NCBI GenBank assembly: GCA_028753945.1
Contig: JAPNXP010000013.1
Coordinates: forward strand, 4,341,501-4,405,500
DNA: 64,000 nucleotides
Source of the DNA: Hexactinellida sp. DTS-2022
Taxonomy: Eukaryota; Porifera; Hexactinellida
Reading direction: 5' to 3'
Shown here: positions 21,407 to 32,241 of the stretch, one piece after another
Numbering within the stretch: the first letter of the stretch is position 1
Layout of the letters: every line of letters starts with the position of its first letter
The notes under the pieces: generated by a model
What the model saw: only the letters and a program-made list of their open reading frames with translations
Told to the model about the DNA's origin: nothing
The model's database searches: none
Program-made: the position numbers and the translations under genes

Positions 21407-23054
21407 TACTACGTGGCTCCACCAGACAATGACGCATCTTGGTGGTTACTAAAACCCGGGACGGGACGGGATAGCGGCGGGACATCCCGTTAAATGACTA
21501 AAACACGGGACAAGGCTTTTACTTCTTAAATAGTCCCAGGTTTCATGGAAAATTTCATTTCGCGAGTTGAAATGTCATTCTAAAGCCGCAGGGACGAACG
21601 TCCTTTCAAAAAGTGGTATGGCGGAGAATTTTACAGTTTTTTAATGTGGTCCGGCGAGGCCGTATCAGTTAAAAGTGTTACGGCGTAAATTTATAATTAT
21701 AACCTTGGTATAAGGCCAGTGTTAGTGGTAATATTGTTTCAGCTCCACACGAAGTCCATCAAAGGATGCGGGCGGGCGGCATCTCATTATTTGATGACGG
21801 CATAGATAATAATTATCTGAGCAAATATTCTAATTTGTGAGAGCTTATCTATAAAATATGCAATCTTTGGATAATCATGTTGTTTAGACTCTAGAGTGTG
21901 TTAATTAATAGTTAATCATGCCATAAAATTGGCAACGAACAGTGGCCTTACTTTGAAATGTAGGTGTAATAATGGAAATATTGACAATAATAACAATATT
22001 CAAGCGGGAGTGAAATCTGACGAGGGCGGTGGCCCTGAAACACGATTCCAACTAACAGTGGCCTAATAATCCTTAAATTATCAAGGAATTGTTTTATTTC
22101 GAACAGACAGAGGTGGTATAGCAAAGCTTGTTATACTAAAAGTGGTACGGCGCTCACCGCACCTGCTGTAGCGGCTATGTCGCCCCTAAATGGTAATTAT
22201 GTTAAGTTCATTCATCAAACCAAATTCCTAGTGATCAACAATTAACTTAATAATTTAGAGTTCGTGGGTGTCCAGCCGCACTGAAGTGTAATGTGCATAT
22301 TAGTAAATATGCACATATACTATTGTATATAAATAAGGAAATAGGTTCGTACAATCTGCAAATTTATTTTTTAGTCCACTTCATTATTTTGTGCATTGAT
22401 TTCTATATGGTCAGTAATGGAAGGAGTTTTTTTTCAGCGCGCCCTCACAATCACCGAAGTTTTTGCTATCTTGCAAAACCCGCAGGAGACATATATCACA
22501 ACACCTCCTCAAAAGCCCAATGCAGGACAGGTGTTTTTGTATAAATCTGATAATGCATAAATACAAGGTAATTATAATTAATTATAATCAAATACCATGC
22601 CGGGAAAATATTCGGTTTAACCACTTTTGAATGGAACATGTTTCAAATACAAAATGATGGCACACTGAATGCGGGGGGAGTTCATTGTCATTAATAATTA
22701 TTCATTATTTAATACACTATACGAAATTACTTTAGATTAGGATTACAAATGATTCTATAAATTATCATTTCAAATGCAACGTGCAACGTTTTTCATGCAA
22801 CGTTTTTTAGTGAATACCTGAATTTTAGGGAAAATAAACATAAATCTGAAAAAATGTGGGATATTATAACTGAATAATGAATTAATGACACTAATGAGAA
22901 TGTTTTGCAAAGTACAGCTTGGATTTGAAATGATCTTAGCTGTATGCAGCTTAATTGAGTAATCGGTTTTACTATACAATATGAGCTCTTATACATACAC
23001 GTACGACTTGCAATTTTATATTTATCGTATAATGTAAAACAATTTGTTTACCTC

Positions 23055-26000
23055 ATGCTCACTCTAGAGGACTGGAGGGCTGATAAATACCGATGGGTCA
23101 ACCAAGGTGTTACACGACTTCCACGGAAGGAACCTTATTTAAAGAAGCACTACTTTTCAGCAGACACACCACATGGAGTCTTCCAGGGTTTTCAAAGACA
23201 CGCTTATCAGCTGATTAGTAACAAAAATATAACCCTCATTCACTACATTGGAGATGAGAAGCTTGCGGTAGATTTTTGTCACCGAAACATAAAAGATAAC
23301 GATATCAGCCATCCTTTTATACGAACGGTACCATCTAGCATGGATTCTTTTAGAGAATTGTGCAAGTCAAATAAAGCTAATGTGGTGTATAAACGTTCAG
23401 TGGCGTCAATGAATTGTAACCCAGAAGATGCAGCAGTACAGATTCCTAGGAATATGAAACAGCTCCGTAATCTCCGATATAAGCACCTTAGCCAGACACG
23501 TATCTCTCAAGATATGCTCTACAACATTCATGAGCTGGCATATGATTCTCCAGGCTTCGTATGGAAGATCACTACATTCCCTGACCTTGTTTTGATCTGT
23601 GGTCTAAAGGTAAGTAATTATGAAATATAGTAATGTAATTTGTAAACTTTTATTACACGTATAGATCTTATTCTTTTTTCCATTCAGGAACTTTTAGATG
23701 AAGCTGATCGAGTGCTTACCTTAGATGATTGGCAATTATTGTCGTACGACACTACCTTTCAACTCGGGGACTTCTACTTGTCACCGTTCATCTTCCGCCA
23801 TACAATATTCGAGGAGAATCCATGTATTCCGGCTATGTTCCTATTCCACGAAAGGAAGTATACAGAGACGCATGAAGAGATGTTTAAGGAATGTGTCAAA
23901 CGCATTCCAGCATTAAAGAAGACGAAATCCCCAATGGTGATTGATAAAGAGAGAGCAATTGTGAAGGCTGTAAAAGCTCAGATGAACAATATTCCAGTAG
24001 TACACTGTTGGAATCACATATTCCAGGATATTCGGCAATGGTTGAAAAAGCACGGAGTTCCCTCAGAAGACATTTCTCATTATTCGGATAACTTGTTTGA
24101 GTTGTTTCACTCTGAATCAAAAATTCAGTATGAGCAACAACTAGCTGTTATTAGTGAGAAGTGGGATGGAGCTTTCCAAAACTATTATCAGAAGGAGATA
24201 CATCCTGATGTTCCATTATCTATTGGACGGTGGGCTCTGGAAAGGCTGCGCATATATAATCCATACAGTGGAGTGACGAATAACCAATCTGAGGGACTTA
24301 ACAGAGTTATCAAAGACCTACAGGATTGGAAAGAAGATCCAGTTGATTGTGTATTGCTGTCAGTGTACCAACTCCAGGCATTTTATCTAAACGAAATACG
24401 GCGAGGGATTGCAGGCATTGGAGAATACCACCTCAAATCGGTATATGCCAACATTCAACCCCGTCAAGGTTTGGTTGATTACATTCCAACCAGCACTCCT
24501 GATAAAGTCGTCGAGAGGATCAAGAATGGAAAAAGAAACATCACACAGATTGAAGAGTTACACACGGAAGTACCACCAAATGATCTACCAATCCGATCAC
24601 TGACTATTCACGCAAGAGCACAACAACTATTGGCATTCAATCAGATTAGTTTTGATCCCAAGCTACACGTTTTTACTGTGAAAGGTTCATCTGGTGTTCC
24701 ACGTGTGGTGACCGTTTTCCCCAAAGAAAGTTGTAGCTGTCCTTCTACAAACGGTTGTTACCACCTACTGGCGGTCAAAATCAGTCTGGGAGTACAATCT
24801 ACAAACTCATCTAGTACTCGAAATTTGACGCGCCTACGAACAAACACACGGCCTACAAAAGATAAGAGAAGTGGGAGGAAGCGACCAAGAACAAAAGATC
24901 TGGATATAGGTAAGAATCTCATGTGTATTTTCTCTTCTAACAGATATTTTTATTTGGTGTTTACTTTTTTAAATCTTAGGTTATAATAGTGTTTCAGACC
25001 TCTCAAATAAGGAAATGTTGCAAACACTGATACAAATAGAAGAACATTCAATTAGCCAGCTCAATAAATCCGAGGAGCAAACAAACATCCTTTCGCGTTG
25101 CCCTAATCAAACCGAAAACTCGTCCTGCGTACCGCATGTTGAGATACAATCTGACAACATACATCACTTACCCTATCCGGGTGAACTATCTCAGTTTCCA
25201 TCACTCCAGACGCACAAATTTCATCCTAAAAGGCAGAAAAACCAAATAGCTTACGAATTGATGCTCTCTTTGCGAGAAGAGCAGTATGCAATAACAAGAT
25301 CTGCAAATAACGCCCAGATTGACGAAATGATAGATATTGATAAATGTGATATAGCTGATCCGCCTTTGAAAACTCCATGAATTCAAAGTGACTTCATAAC
25401 ATTAGATGAAACTGAGAAAAGACGAATTGAGTCAGGTAATTGGCTGACAGATAATATCATTGACGCATGTCAAATAATTTTGGCTGAACAATTCAGTGCA
25501 CGATTCGGGGAGAATGGCTTTCAAAGTGTTTGCTTGGGGAATACTTACGCTTTTGCGGTTGAGAAAGATGAATTTGTACAAATCTTGCATGATGTTCATG
25601 ATCACTGGCTCACTATTAGTTCAGTAGGAGCCAGGGTTGGGTTCAAGTACATTTGAAAGTACTTAAGTACAAGTACTACTACTTTTCAGATATTCAAGTA
25701 CAATACAGTACAAGTACAGGTAAACTTAAAGTACTTAAGTACAAGTACAAGTACAATGAAAAAATTAGGAAAATACTTAAGTACAAGTACAAGTACTTCC
25801 CAAGCTCTTATGATAAATCTCGTACTTATAGTAGAAATTGCTAAATACATAGTTTATATAGTATCATCCAAATCTATTTAATTGATTTAGCAGTAGTCCT
25901 TGACAAGAACACAATTCCTAATATACTAAGTATTAAGTAACACTACTTTATTTGAGATGGGATTTGAGGAACATCAATGATGTGTGTTGGAAATATATTT

Positions 26001-26690
26001 AATGATAAGAAAGTCACGAGTAACAAGTACTCAAGTACAAGTGCAAGTACTTTAGAAAAATGAGGAAAGTAATTAAGTACAAGTACAAGTACAACGGAAA
26101 AATGGTGAAAGTACTTAAGTACAAGTACAAGTACACAAAAAATGTACTTAATTACAGAAGTACTTAAGTAAATTGTACTTGAACCCAACCCTGGTAGGAG
26201 CCACTCCAAATCAATTGTTTGCCTATGACAGCTTGTATCCATCTGCAGGACTAGCTACTAAAATTCAAATTGCATGCTTGATGAGGGTTGAGGAGCTGAC
26301 ATTGACACTAGCATTCGCAGATGTCCAGATGCAATCAGGAGAAAGCGATTGGGTGTTTTCTCACTGGCATTTGCAGTAGCTATCTGTTTTGGGCATTCAC
26401 CAGGGAGTTTCCACTTCGATCAGCAACGTATGAGGAGTCATTTGGTTGTATGCTTGGAGAATAAACAGTTCACTATGTTCCCGATCGCAAAAGAACGTCG
26501 GCAAGGAAAGAAGATCAAAGCTAGTGAGATTGTTTCAGTTCACTGCATTTGTCGTCTGCCTGAGATGAAGAAAGTACCAATGATCCAATGCTTTCTTTGT
26601 AAATTGTGGTACCATGGTAAACTCTGCCTGAAGGTAATAGATGATTCCTGGCTACCTGGAGCAAAGTGGCTCTGTCCTAGCTGTTTGTGA
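23055..26690 (+). pseudogene. MULE transposase with SWIM, Ulp1-type peptidase and PHD finger
   Basis: Three exons: 23055-23609, 23688-24909 and 24980 onward, with GTAAGT/CAG and GTAAGA/TAG introns and matching phases. Exon 2 holds the MULE DDE core (LLSYDTTFQLGDFYLSPF; SPMVIDKERAIVKAVKAQM; HCWNHIFQDIRQWL; NNQSEGLNRVIKDL) and a SWIM zinc finger (CSCPSTNGCYHLLAV). Exon 3 is a polar linker, then a TGA at 25378-25380, then in the same frame GNWLTDNIIDACQIILAEQF and HDHWLTISSVGA, the start of a C48/Ulp1 peptidase with its catalytic His. The exon is interrupted by a hAT miniature (25632-26193) and resumes with TPNQLFAYDSLY (catalytic Asp). At 26350 one base is missing in the catalytic Cys codon (GATTGGGTG), shifting frame into GVFSLAFAVAICFG. 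It ends with a C4HC3 PHD finger (CICR...CFLCKLWYHGKLC...WLCPSC). A stop, an insertion and a frameshift make the Ulp1/PHD part dead; the transposase core is intact. The start at 23055 is tentative. Confidence 0.9.
25632..26193. mobile_element. hAT-like miniature inside the MULE peptidase exon
   Basis: Ends CAGGGTTGGGTTCAAGTAC and GTACTTGAACCCAACCCTG with perfect 8-bp duplication GTAGGAGC (25624-25631, 26194-26201). The subterminal regions are dense arrays of AAGTAC/GTACTT. Removing the element and one duplication restores the Ulp1 reading frame exactly. Confidence 0.95.
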
Positions 26691-27136
26691 ATAGTTATTT
26701 TATTAGCTGCGAATTTAGTATAGTTTTTGCTGTAGTATTAGATCTGTCTATTCCTATATAGTAGTATCTTACTAGTTTTTAGACTATTTATATACTAACA
26801 ATTAACAATTAATACTATGCAAATAACATTAGAATGACATTTCAACTCGCGAAATGAAATTTTCCGTGAAATCTGGGACTATTTAGGAAGTAAAAGCCCT
26901 GTCCCGTGTTTTAGTCATTTAACGGGATGTCCCGCCGCTATCCCGTCCGTCCCGGGTTTTAGTAACCACCCGTATCTTTGGATAGTGCTTGCATACCGCA
27001 ATTTTAACACTCTATATTTTTAATACTTTCGATGCGTGTGGTAAAACACACACAGCGGTTAACAAATCGTATATAGAGTAGGTATACTACCCTTATCCAG
27101 CTTCTAGCGCAATTGAATTACACTCTACTCGAATCA

Positions 27137-28212
27137 GGAATGAACCCTACGACCCAGATTCCCCGATCTCAGCCTAGTCTGAGAGCGGAGATCACTTCTC
27201 TTATCGCGACGAGGACGCTTACGACGACCTCTTCTCTCCACTACGGCCTCATACCCAGACTTTATCTACCCAGGTAGAAACGCTAAAGTCGGTTAGGCCT
27301 ATGGGCAGGTCAGCACCGACTGACCCGGTAATGCCCAGACTTGACGCGGCAAGTCCGCTTGCCTTTGAAGCGTCACGCACCACCTCTCCGGAGGAACAAG
27401 GTGCAATAGTACCTCCGGGTACTCCTGGCCCAGTGCCTGTCCTATAACGACTGCCTCAGGGCAGCACGCTAACCCAATCACTACGCTACACTCACTGCTC
27501 ACTGAGACGCTTTCTGAGTTACGTTACCTGATACCACAGAGCGCCAGTCAGGAAATTCCTGCTGCAATGAATGCTCTAACTGTGGCTCCTGCCACCGACC
27601 TAAATCCCGATTCGGGACACGCTCTCTTTTTTGACCCGTCCAATTTAGTGGAGCGAAAGTTTTTCGCTGGGTCCTCGAAAGAGATCTGTTCTTACCTTGG
27701 TAAGTACTTCACATCCGGCCTCGAGCCGGAACAGAGGCTGGAGATGATCAAGCGTTACAAACGCCCGGATATCCCTTCAATGAGGGTACAAAAGCTGGAC
27801 AACCTGTTCCAGCGCCCGGACCTCTATGCATTAAGAGCTAGATGAAACGTATAGAGACATACAACGGTCTATTCTGTATGCAGTAGGCCCCCTCTCTGAG
27901 CTACTGGGTAAGCTCACAACAGATGAGCCGGTCCCAGCGGCACAACTTATAGAGTATATCTCTGCCTCTCTTATTCTCATTGGCTCAGCCGCCACCAGCA
28001 CGATCCGCATCCGCAGGAAGCAAGCACTGCGAGGATTCAATCCCTCTCTAGTGAACGAGCTCGACAACCTCTGTCCTGAGCCAGACTCCACCTTCCTTTT
28101 CGGAGCCAACAGCCTCAAAAGGTTAAGGGAGCTTATTAACGAGCAATCCCAACTGGATAATCTATCCAAACGGCCCAAACCATCTGGCTACGGTAATACC
28201 TCCCAAAACTAA
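27137..28212 (+). pseudogene. DIRS gag-like ORF, frameshifted
   Basis: Capsid-like protein of the DIRS element. Frames read in turn DEDAYDDLFSPLRPHTQT, then DLNPDSGHALFFDPSNLVER and SKEICSYLGKYFTSGLEPEQ, then a shift near 27840 into ELDETYRDIQRSILYAVGPL, EYISASLILIGSAATSTIRI and SLKRLRELINEQSQL, ending at 28212. The N-terminal frame is not fixed. Its GC content is much higher than the surrounding host DNA. Confidence 0.7.
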
Positions 28213-28379
28213 AATCAGTTTTTTCGGAAGGGTTCCACTGGGGGAGCGGGCCCCAGTGGGACGAACCAGCATTACCGTGCAAACCAGTATCCCAAGCCAA
28301 GCCCACACAAGGGCAACGACAGGAAGGGCAATGCTCCACGGGGGAGGCAATAACTCCTCACGACCTCTTCAAGAGGTTC

Positions 28380-30291
28380 ATGCGCCCCACATTGGCGCCC
28401 CCGAATGCAGCCCGACTATCCTTTTTTCTAAACAATTGGCTGCTAATCCGTCCTGGGCCCGAAATTCGGCACTACGTAAAAGGTGTCCAGTTGGACACCC
28501 CCCAGAATCTATACTCGACAACTCCGCCTCACAACTGCATATCTACCGCAGAGCAACACCTGGCAGCAAGCCAGGAGATCGACCGCCTATTGGTCATGGG
28601 AGCCATAGAGAGAGTGGAAAAACCATATTTCCTAAACCCCTTCTTTCTCCGGCTCAAGAGCTCGGGTCAATGGAGATTAATACTAAATCTCAAAGCCCTG
28701 AACAAACATCTCAACACTCCCCACTTCAAGATGGAGGGCCTGCATTGTATACAGTACACAGTTTCCCAAGGAAACTGGTTAGCCAAAATAGATTTGAAGG
28801 ATGCCTATCTTGCAGTTGCAATTCGGAAGGAATCTCGCAAGTTCCTCCAGTTTCTCTGGCAGGGACAAACCTTCCAGTATCGGGCAATACCATTCGGCCT
28901 GAGCATGGCACCATACATCTTTACAAAACTGCTGAAGAGACCCCTCTCCTATCTCCGGTCCCAAGGGATCAAGATAGTAGCATACCTAGACGACATGCTA
29001 CTAGCGAACCCCAGCAAGGGAATGCTGACGGCTCATATCAATGTTACTATCCCCCTGTTACAGAACCTGGGATTCATTGTGAATTGGGAGAAGTCAATTC
29101 TCACGCCCCAACAAACCAGAATTCCTAGGAATTATAGTGGACACACGCCGGATGCTCCTACGAGTACCCCAACGAACTCTGACAAAGATCAAATATCAGT
29201 GTCGGAGAATAGCACACAGGGGCGGCTGCTCAGCCAGAGAACTGGCAGCACTGGTCGGATTGCTGAGCTTTACCAAAATAGCTATTCAATAGCTCCTCTA
29301 TTCAATCGAGCACTTCAGTTCGACCTAATAGCAACGCTCCAGTTGTCGAACAACTACAATCAGTATGTCCATCTCTCCCAATCATCCCAGGCGAACATCA
29401 CCTGGTAGATGACAAAGGCGGAAGATTGGAATTCCAGCCCAATGCTGAGGCCAGAGATAAGCCTGGTTATCCAAACCGACGCCTCGCTAACAGGCTGGGG
29501 AGCCTCTTGCCTGGAGAAACGAGCCTCGGGAGCCTGGGCCTCCCTAGAGAAGACGCTTCACATCAACCTCTTAGAATTGAAAGCGATTTTCTTTGGAGTG
29601 AAGTTATTTGCCACTCCCAAAACGCACGTCTTGGTGCAGACGGACAATACCACTACAATTCGCTACGTCAACTGATTTGGAGGCACTCACTCCCTCCCTC
29701 TGTGCCAGCTGGCAACTCAGCTTCTGACATATGCAATGCAGCTTCAGATTACTCTGACGCGGAGTATATCCCAGGGAAGGAGAATATAACTGCCGACGCT
29801 CTATCCCGCCAGTTGAACTCACACCAACACGAATGGCGTCTCTGTCCGAAAGTTTTCGGAGCAATCCTCTACCAGACCCAGGTATACCCGCACGTGGACC
29901 TTTTCGCCTCACGCCTGAACAACCAGGTGGCGAAATTTGTGAGTTGGCGTCCAGACCCGGTGGCCTGGGCAGTGAACGCCTTCGTATTGAAATGGAAGGA
30001 CCTGGGAATACTATACATGTTTCCCCCGCCAATCCTCATCGGCCGGACACGGGAGGAGATCACAACAGCGATCATTATAACCCCATTCTGGCCGAGCAGG
30101 CCTTGGTGTCCCCTTCTTCTGGAGTCCTTAATCCAACCACCAGTGCAGTTGCCTCAGAGCCAAACACTACTCACCGATCCGCTGGGGAACTATTACCCCC
30201 ACTCCAGCCACCAACAAATGAGGCTACTGGCCTGTGTCATATCCGGGAACTCCCAGAGACAGAGGAATTCCGGACAGGCCTGTTGAGATAA
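28380..30291 (+). pseudogene. DIRS reverse transcriptase / RNase H, broken frames
   Basis: Reverse transcriptase motifs: SGQWRLILNLKALNKHL, NWLAKIDLKDAYLAVAIRK, YRAIPFGLSMAPYIFTKLL and the catalytic IVAYLDDMLLANPS. The frame shifts near 29125, giving stops; RNase H follows at 29409-29675 (LVIQTDASLTGWGAS, HINLLELKAIFFGVKLF, VLVQTDNTTTIRYVN) and after another shift the conserved tail EYIPGKENITADALSR and YPHVDLFASRLNNQVAKF to about 30286. Catalytic residues remain but the ORF is not continuous. The 3' end overlaps the recombinase ORF in another frame. Confidence 0.85.
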
Positions 30292-31229
30292 TTCTCAAAT
30301 CGTGGTGCACTTCCACAAAGAAATCTTACAAATCTGCGTGGAACGCATGGTCACGTTGGTGTCTGCAGAGGTCAGCCGATTCCTTGGACCCATCTACAAA
30401 CAGCATATTGACCTTCTTGACGGATACATTTGACGCGGGAAAATCCTCTAGCTGGATTGCCACTTTAAAATCATCGCTGTCCACTATACTAACAATTTCC
30501 GGGAACCCCGCTAACATCAATGATCCACTAATACCAAGGCTGCTTAAGGGTATAGACAACATCAAGCCCAAACAGCCAAGATACTCAAGTACCTGGGACC
30601 TAAATGTACTCCTAGATTATCTGAAATCCCCAAAAGGGGATCCCACTGAGCTCAAATACCTCACAAAGAAAACAACAACATTGATTGTTATCACCACGGC
30701 TACCCGTTGCTCTGAAATAGCCGCAATAGATGTTCGTTACATCTCTAACCACGGCAGGAACATAGTCTGCCAGATTGGTCACTCAAAGACCTGGAAGAAA
30801 AGACATATGAAACACATAGTCATATCTCGTTTTGATGAATGCAGTCTCATCTGCCCCGCATCCACCCTAGACACGTACCTAAACATGACAAAGGAGCTGA
30901 GGCCGCCTGACACCTTCTCAGCGCTTATCAGCCTTACTAAACCTCATAAAGGAGTTACTTCCTCTACCGTTGGTAGATGGATTAAAGACACCTTGACCTT
31001 AGCCGGTGTCAACACTAGCGTGTACAAAGCCCACTCCACTCGGTCCGCTTCCACGTCCCGAGCTGCGAACGCAGGCATGCCTGTTGACCAGATACTGAGA
31101 TTGGGCGACTGGACAAACGCCCATACGTTTCGAAAGTTTTATTATAGAGACACAATCAGTGACTCAAACCCAACTCACTCAAGCGTGGCATTCACTCAGA
31201 ATGTCTTAGGTCAAACTAGTAGCACTTAG
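30234..31229 (+). CDS. DIRS tyrosine recombinase
   Basis: A 331-residue open frame. Tyrosine recombinase signatures: the first catalytic Arg in TTATRCSEIAAIDVRY, the HxxR box in YKAHSTRSASTSRAAN, and the nucleophile Tyr in AHTFRKFYYRDTI. The N-terminal part (TSTKKSYKSAWNAWSRWC) is the usual SAM-like core-binding region. It would integrate the circular DIRS cDNA. It overlaps the end of the RT/RNase H frame by about 50 bases. No stops, unlike the other DIRS frames. The start is uncertain. Confidence 0.85.
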   Translation: MSYPGTPRDRGIPDRPVEIILKSWCTSTKKSYKSAWNAWSRWCLQRSADSLDPSTNSILTFLTDTFDAGKSSSWIATLKSSLSTILTISGNPANINDPLIPRLLKGIDNIKPKQPRYSSTWDLNVLLDYLKSPKGDPTELKYLTKKTTTLIVITTATRCSEIAAIDVRYISNHGRNIVCQIGHSKTWKKRHMKHIVISRFDECSLICPASTLDTYLNMTKELRPPDTFSALISLTKPHKGVTSSTVGRWIKDTLTLAGVNTSVYKAHSTRSASTSRAANAGMPVDQILRLGDWTNAHTFRKFYYRDTISDSNPTHSSVAFTQNVLGQTSST

Positions 31230-31370
31230 TTTAGCACCACTGGCTACAGATAGTAGCCACTAGAAGTATAATCAAATAATTATTACACAACGTAAACATA
31301 TATGGACACATATATAACTTCGTTTAAATAATTAACCAACATTGTCTTTCTCGACAATGAGCAATCTCCT

Positions 31371-31505
31371 ACTGTCGGTTAAACGACTATCCAAAGATAC
31401 GTCATTGTCTGGTGGAGCCACGTAGTAGAATTTAGAATTCGACGAGCCCGTAGGGCGACGTCGAATTGGAATTCTACTACGTGGCTCCACCAGACAATGA
31501 TGTAG
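31371..31505. repeat. DIRS internal complementary region
   Basis: Two inverted copies of CCAAAGATACGTCATTGTCT / GTGGAGCCACGTAGTAGAAT flank AATTCGACGAGCCCGTAGGG. It is complementary to sequence from both ends of the element, as required for the rolling-circle intermediate of DIRS elements (family knowledge). Confidence 0.8.
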
Positions 31506-31554
31506 ATACTCCCAGCCACGCCCTCCCTTTTATTTAGTGATATTCATGGCGCAC

Positions 31555-31715
31555 AAGCTGGATAAGGGTAGTATACCTACTCTATATACGATTTATTAAC
31601 CGCTGTGTGTGTTTTACCACACGCATCGAAAGTATTAAAAATATAGAGTGTTAAAATTGCGGTATGCAAGCACTATCCAAAGATACGTCATTGTCTGGTT
31701 ACGCCACTTGTAGAA
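31555..31715. repeat. DIRS right inverted terminal repeat
   Basis: Reverse complement of 26971-27103 (plus 21407-21440). Contains the uninterrupted MULE target site (GATACGTCATTG). Confidence 0.85.
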
Positions 31716-31784
31716 TTCCAATTCGACGTCGCCCTACGGGCTCGTCGAATTCTAAAATAATTATTACAAGTTGAAACAATAGAA

Positions 31785-32112
31785 TTAGATTTAACACTTT
31801 CAATGGAACTGAAGTGTTAGTAAACAAAGGAAACTTGCAACTCTATTGTGGCACTAACGAAACCCAATTTAAAAATTCGTGCACTGTGAAAAGGTGTAGA
31901 ATTTAATTCTCTATCCGTACATGTAAATTTTATCAAGCTCAATATTAATTACTTCATGTTATGAGCTATAATTAGTTTAAATAGGTGTTGAAATCATTTG
32001 ATAAAAAATCGTAACCCCAGGTGCAAATTAGACGGTCCCTCCGCAACTACATGCCAAGTTTCAGCCCTCAATGTATACAAGTGTGGCCAGGGCACCTGCT
32101 ACGGAGAAATAA
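31785..32112 (+). repeat. Repeat unit R1, non-LTR-like 3' region
   Basis: Shares in order AAGTTGAAACAATAGAATTA, ATTGTGGCAC, AATTCGTGCAC, AAAAGGTGTAGAATTTA, CGTAACCCCAGGTGCAAATT, AGACGGTC, CTACATGCCAAGTTT and CTACGGAGAAATAA with a second unit at 32595-35035 and a third, more diverged, at 36330-36700. Ends in an A-rich tail that borders a hairpin miniature. Confidence 0.65.
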
Positions 32113-32241
32113 ATAAAAAATCCAAAATTGCAGCCTGTGCCGACGCATGTTCCTTTGGTGGCACTATATTTTGTTGGTTGTTTATTGATAGTGCCTCCAA
32201 AGGAATATGCTGTCGGCACAGGCTGCAATTTTGGATTTTTT
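32113..32241. mobile_element. Hairpin miniature element
   Basis: AAAAAATCCAAAATTGCAGC...GCTGCAATTTTGGATTTTTT with inner arms TGCCGACGCATGTTCCTTTG and CAAAGGAATATGCTGTCGGC. Same family as 7038-7160 and 12133-12256; located at the A-rich end of R1, as are the copies at 12131 and 36709. Confidence 0.7.

Larger units (their letters stand above)
21441..26970 (+). mobile_element. MULE (Mutator-like) DNA transposon inserted in the DIRS left repeat
   Basis: Long inverted ends: GGTGGTTACTAAAACCCGGG, GATAGCGGCGGGACATCCCG and GACTAAAACACGGGAC at the left, with the complement at 26826-26970 (about 145 bases). Flanks CGCATCTT (21433-21440) and CGTATCTT (26971-26978) are a target duplication with one change. 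The intact site is preserved in the right DIRS repeat (near 31678). It encodes the transposase at 23055-26690. The 5' 1.4 kb is non-coding and holds GGTACGGCGCTCACCGCACC-like sequence shared with 44140-44200. Confidence 0.9.
21407..31754 (+). mobile_element. DIRS-type tyrosine-recombinase retrotransposon, interrupted by a MULE
   Basis: DIRS elements carry gag, reverse transcriptase/RNase H and a tyrosine recombinase between inverted terminal repeats, and lack LTR integrase. Here the left inverted repeat is 21407-21440 plus 26971-27103 and the right is 31555 to about 31715; their shared blocks include ATAGTGCTTGCATACCGCAA, CACTCTATATTTTTAATACT and TCGATGCGTGTGGTAAAACA. An internal complementary region sits at 31371-31505. 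Without the nested MULE the element would be about 4.8 kb. Gag and RT/RNase H frames are broken; the recombinase frame is open. Exact outer ends are uncertain. Confidence 0.85.

Noticed and set aside
28136..28350. Minus-strand frames under the DIRS gag/RT
   Set aside because: Shadows of the coding plus strand.
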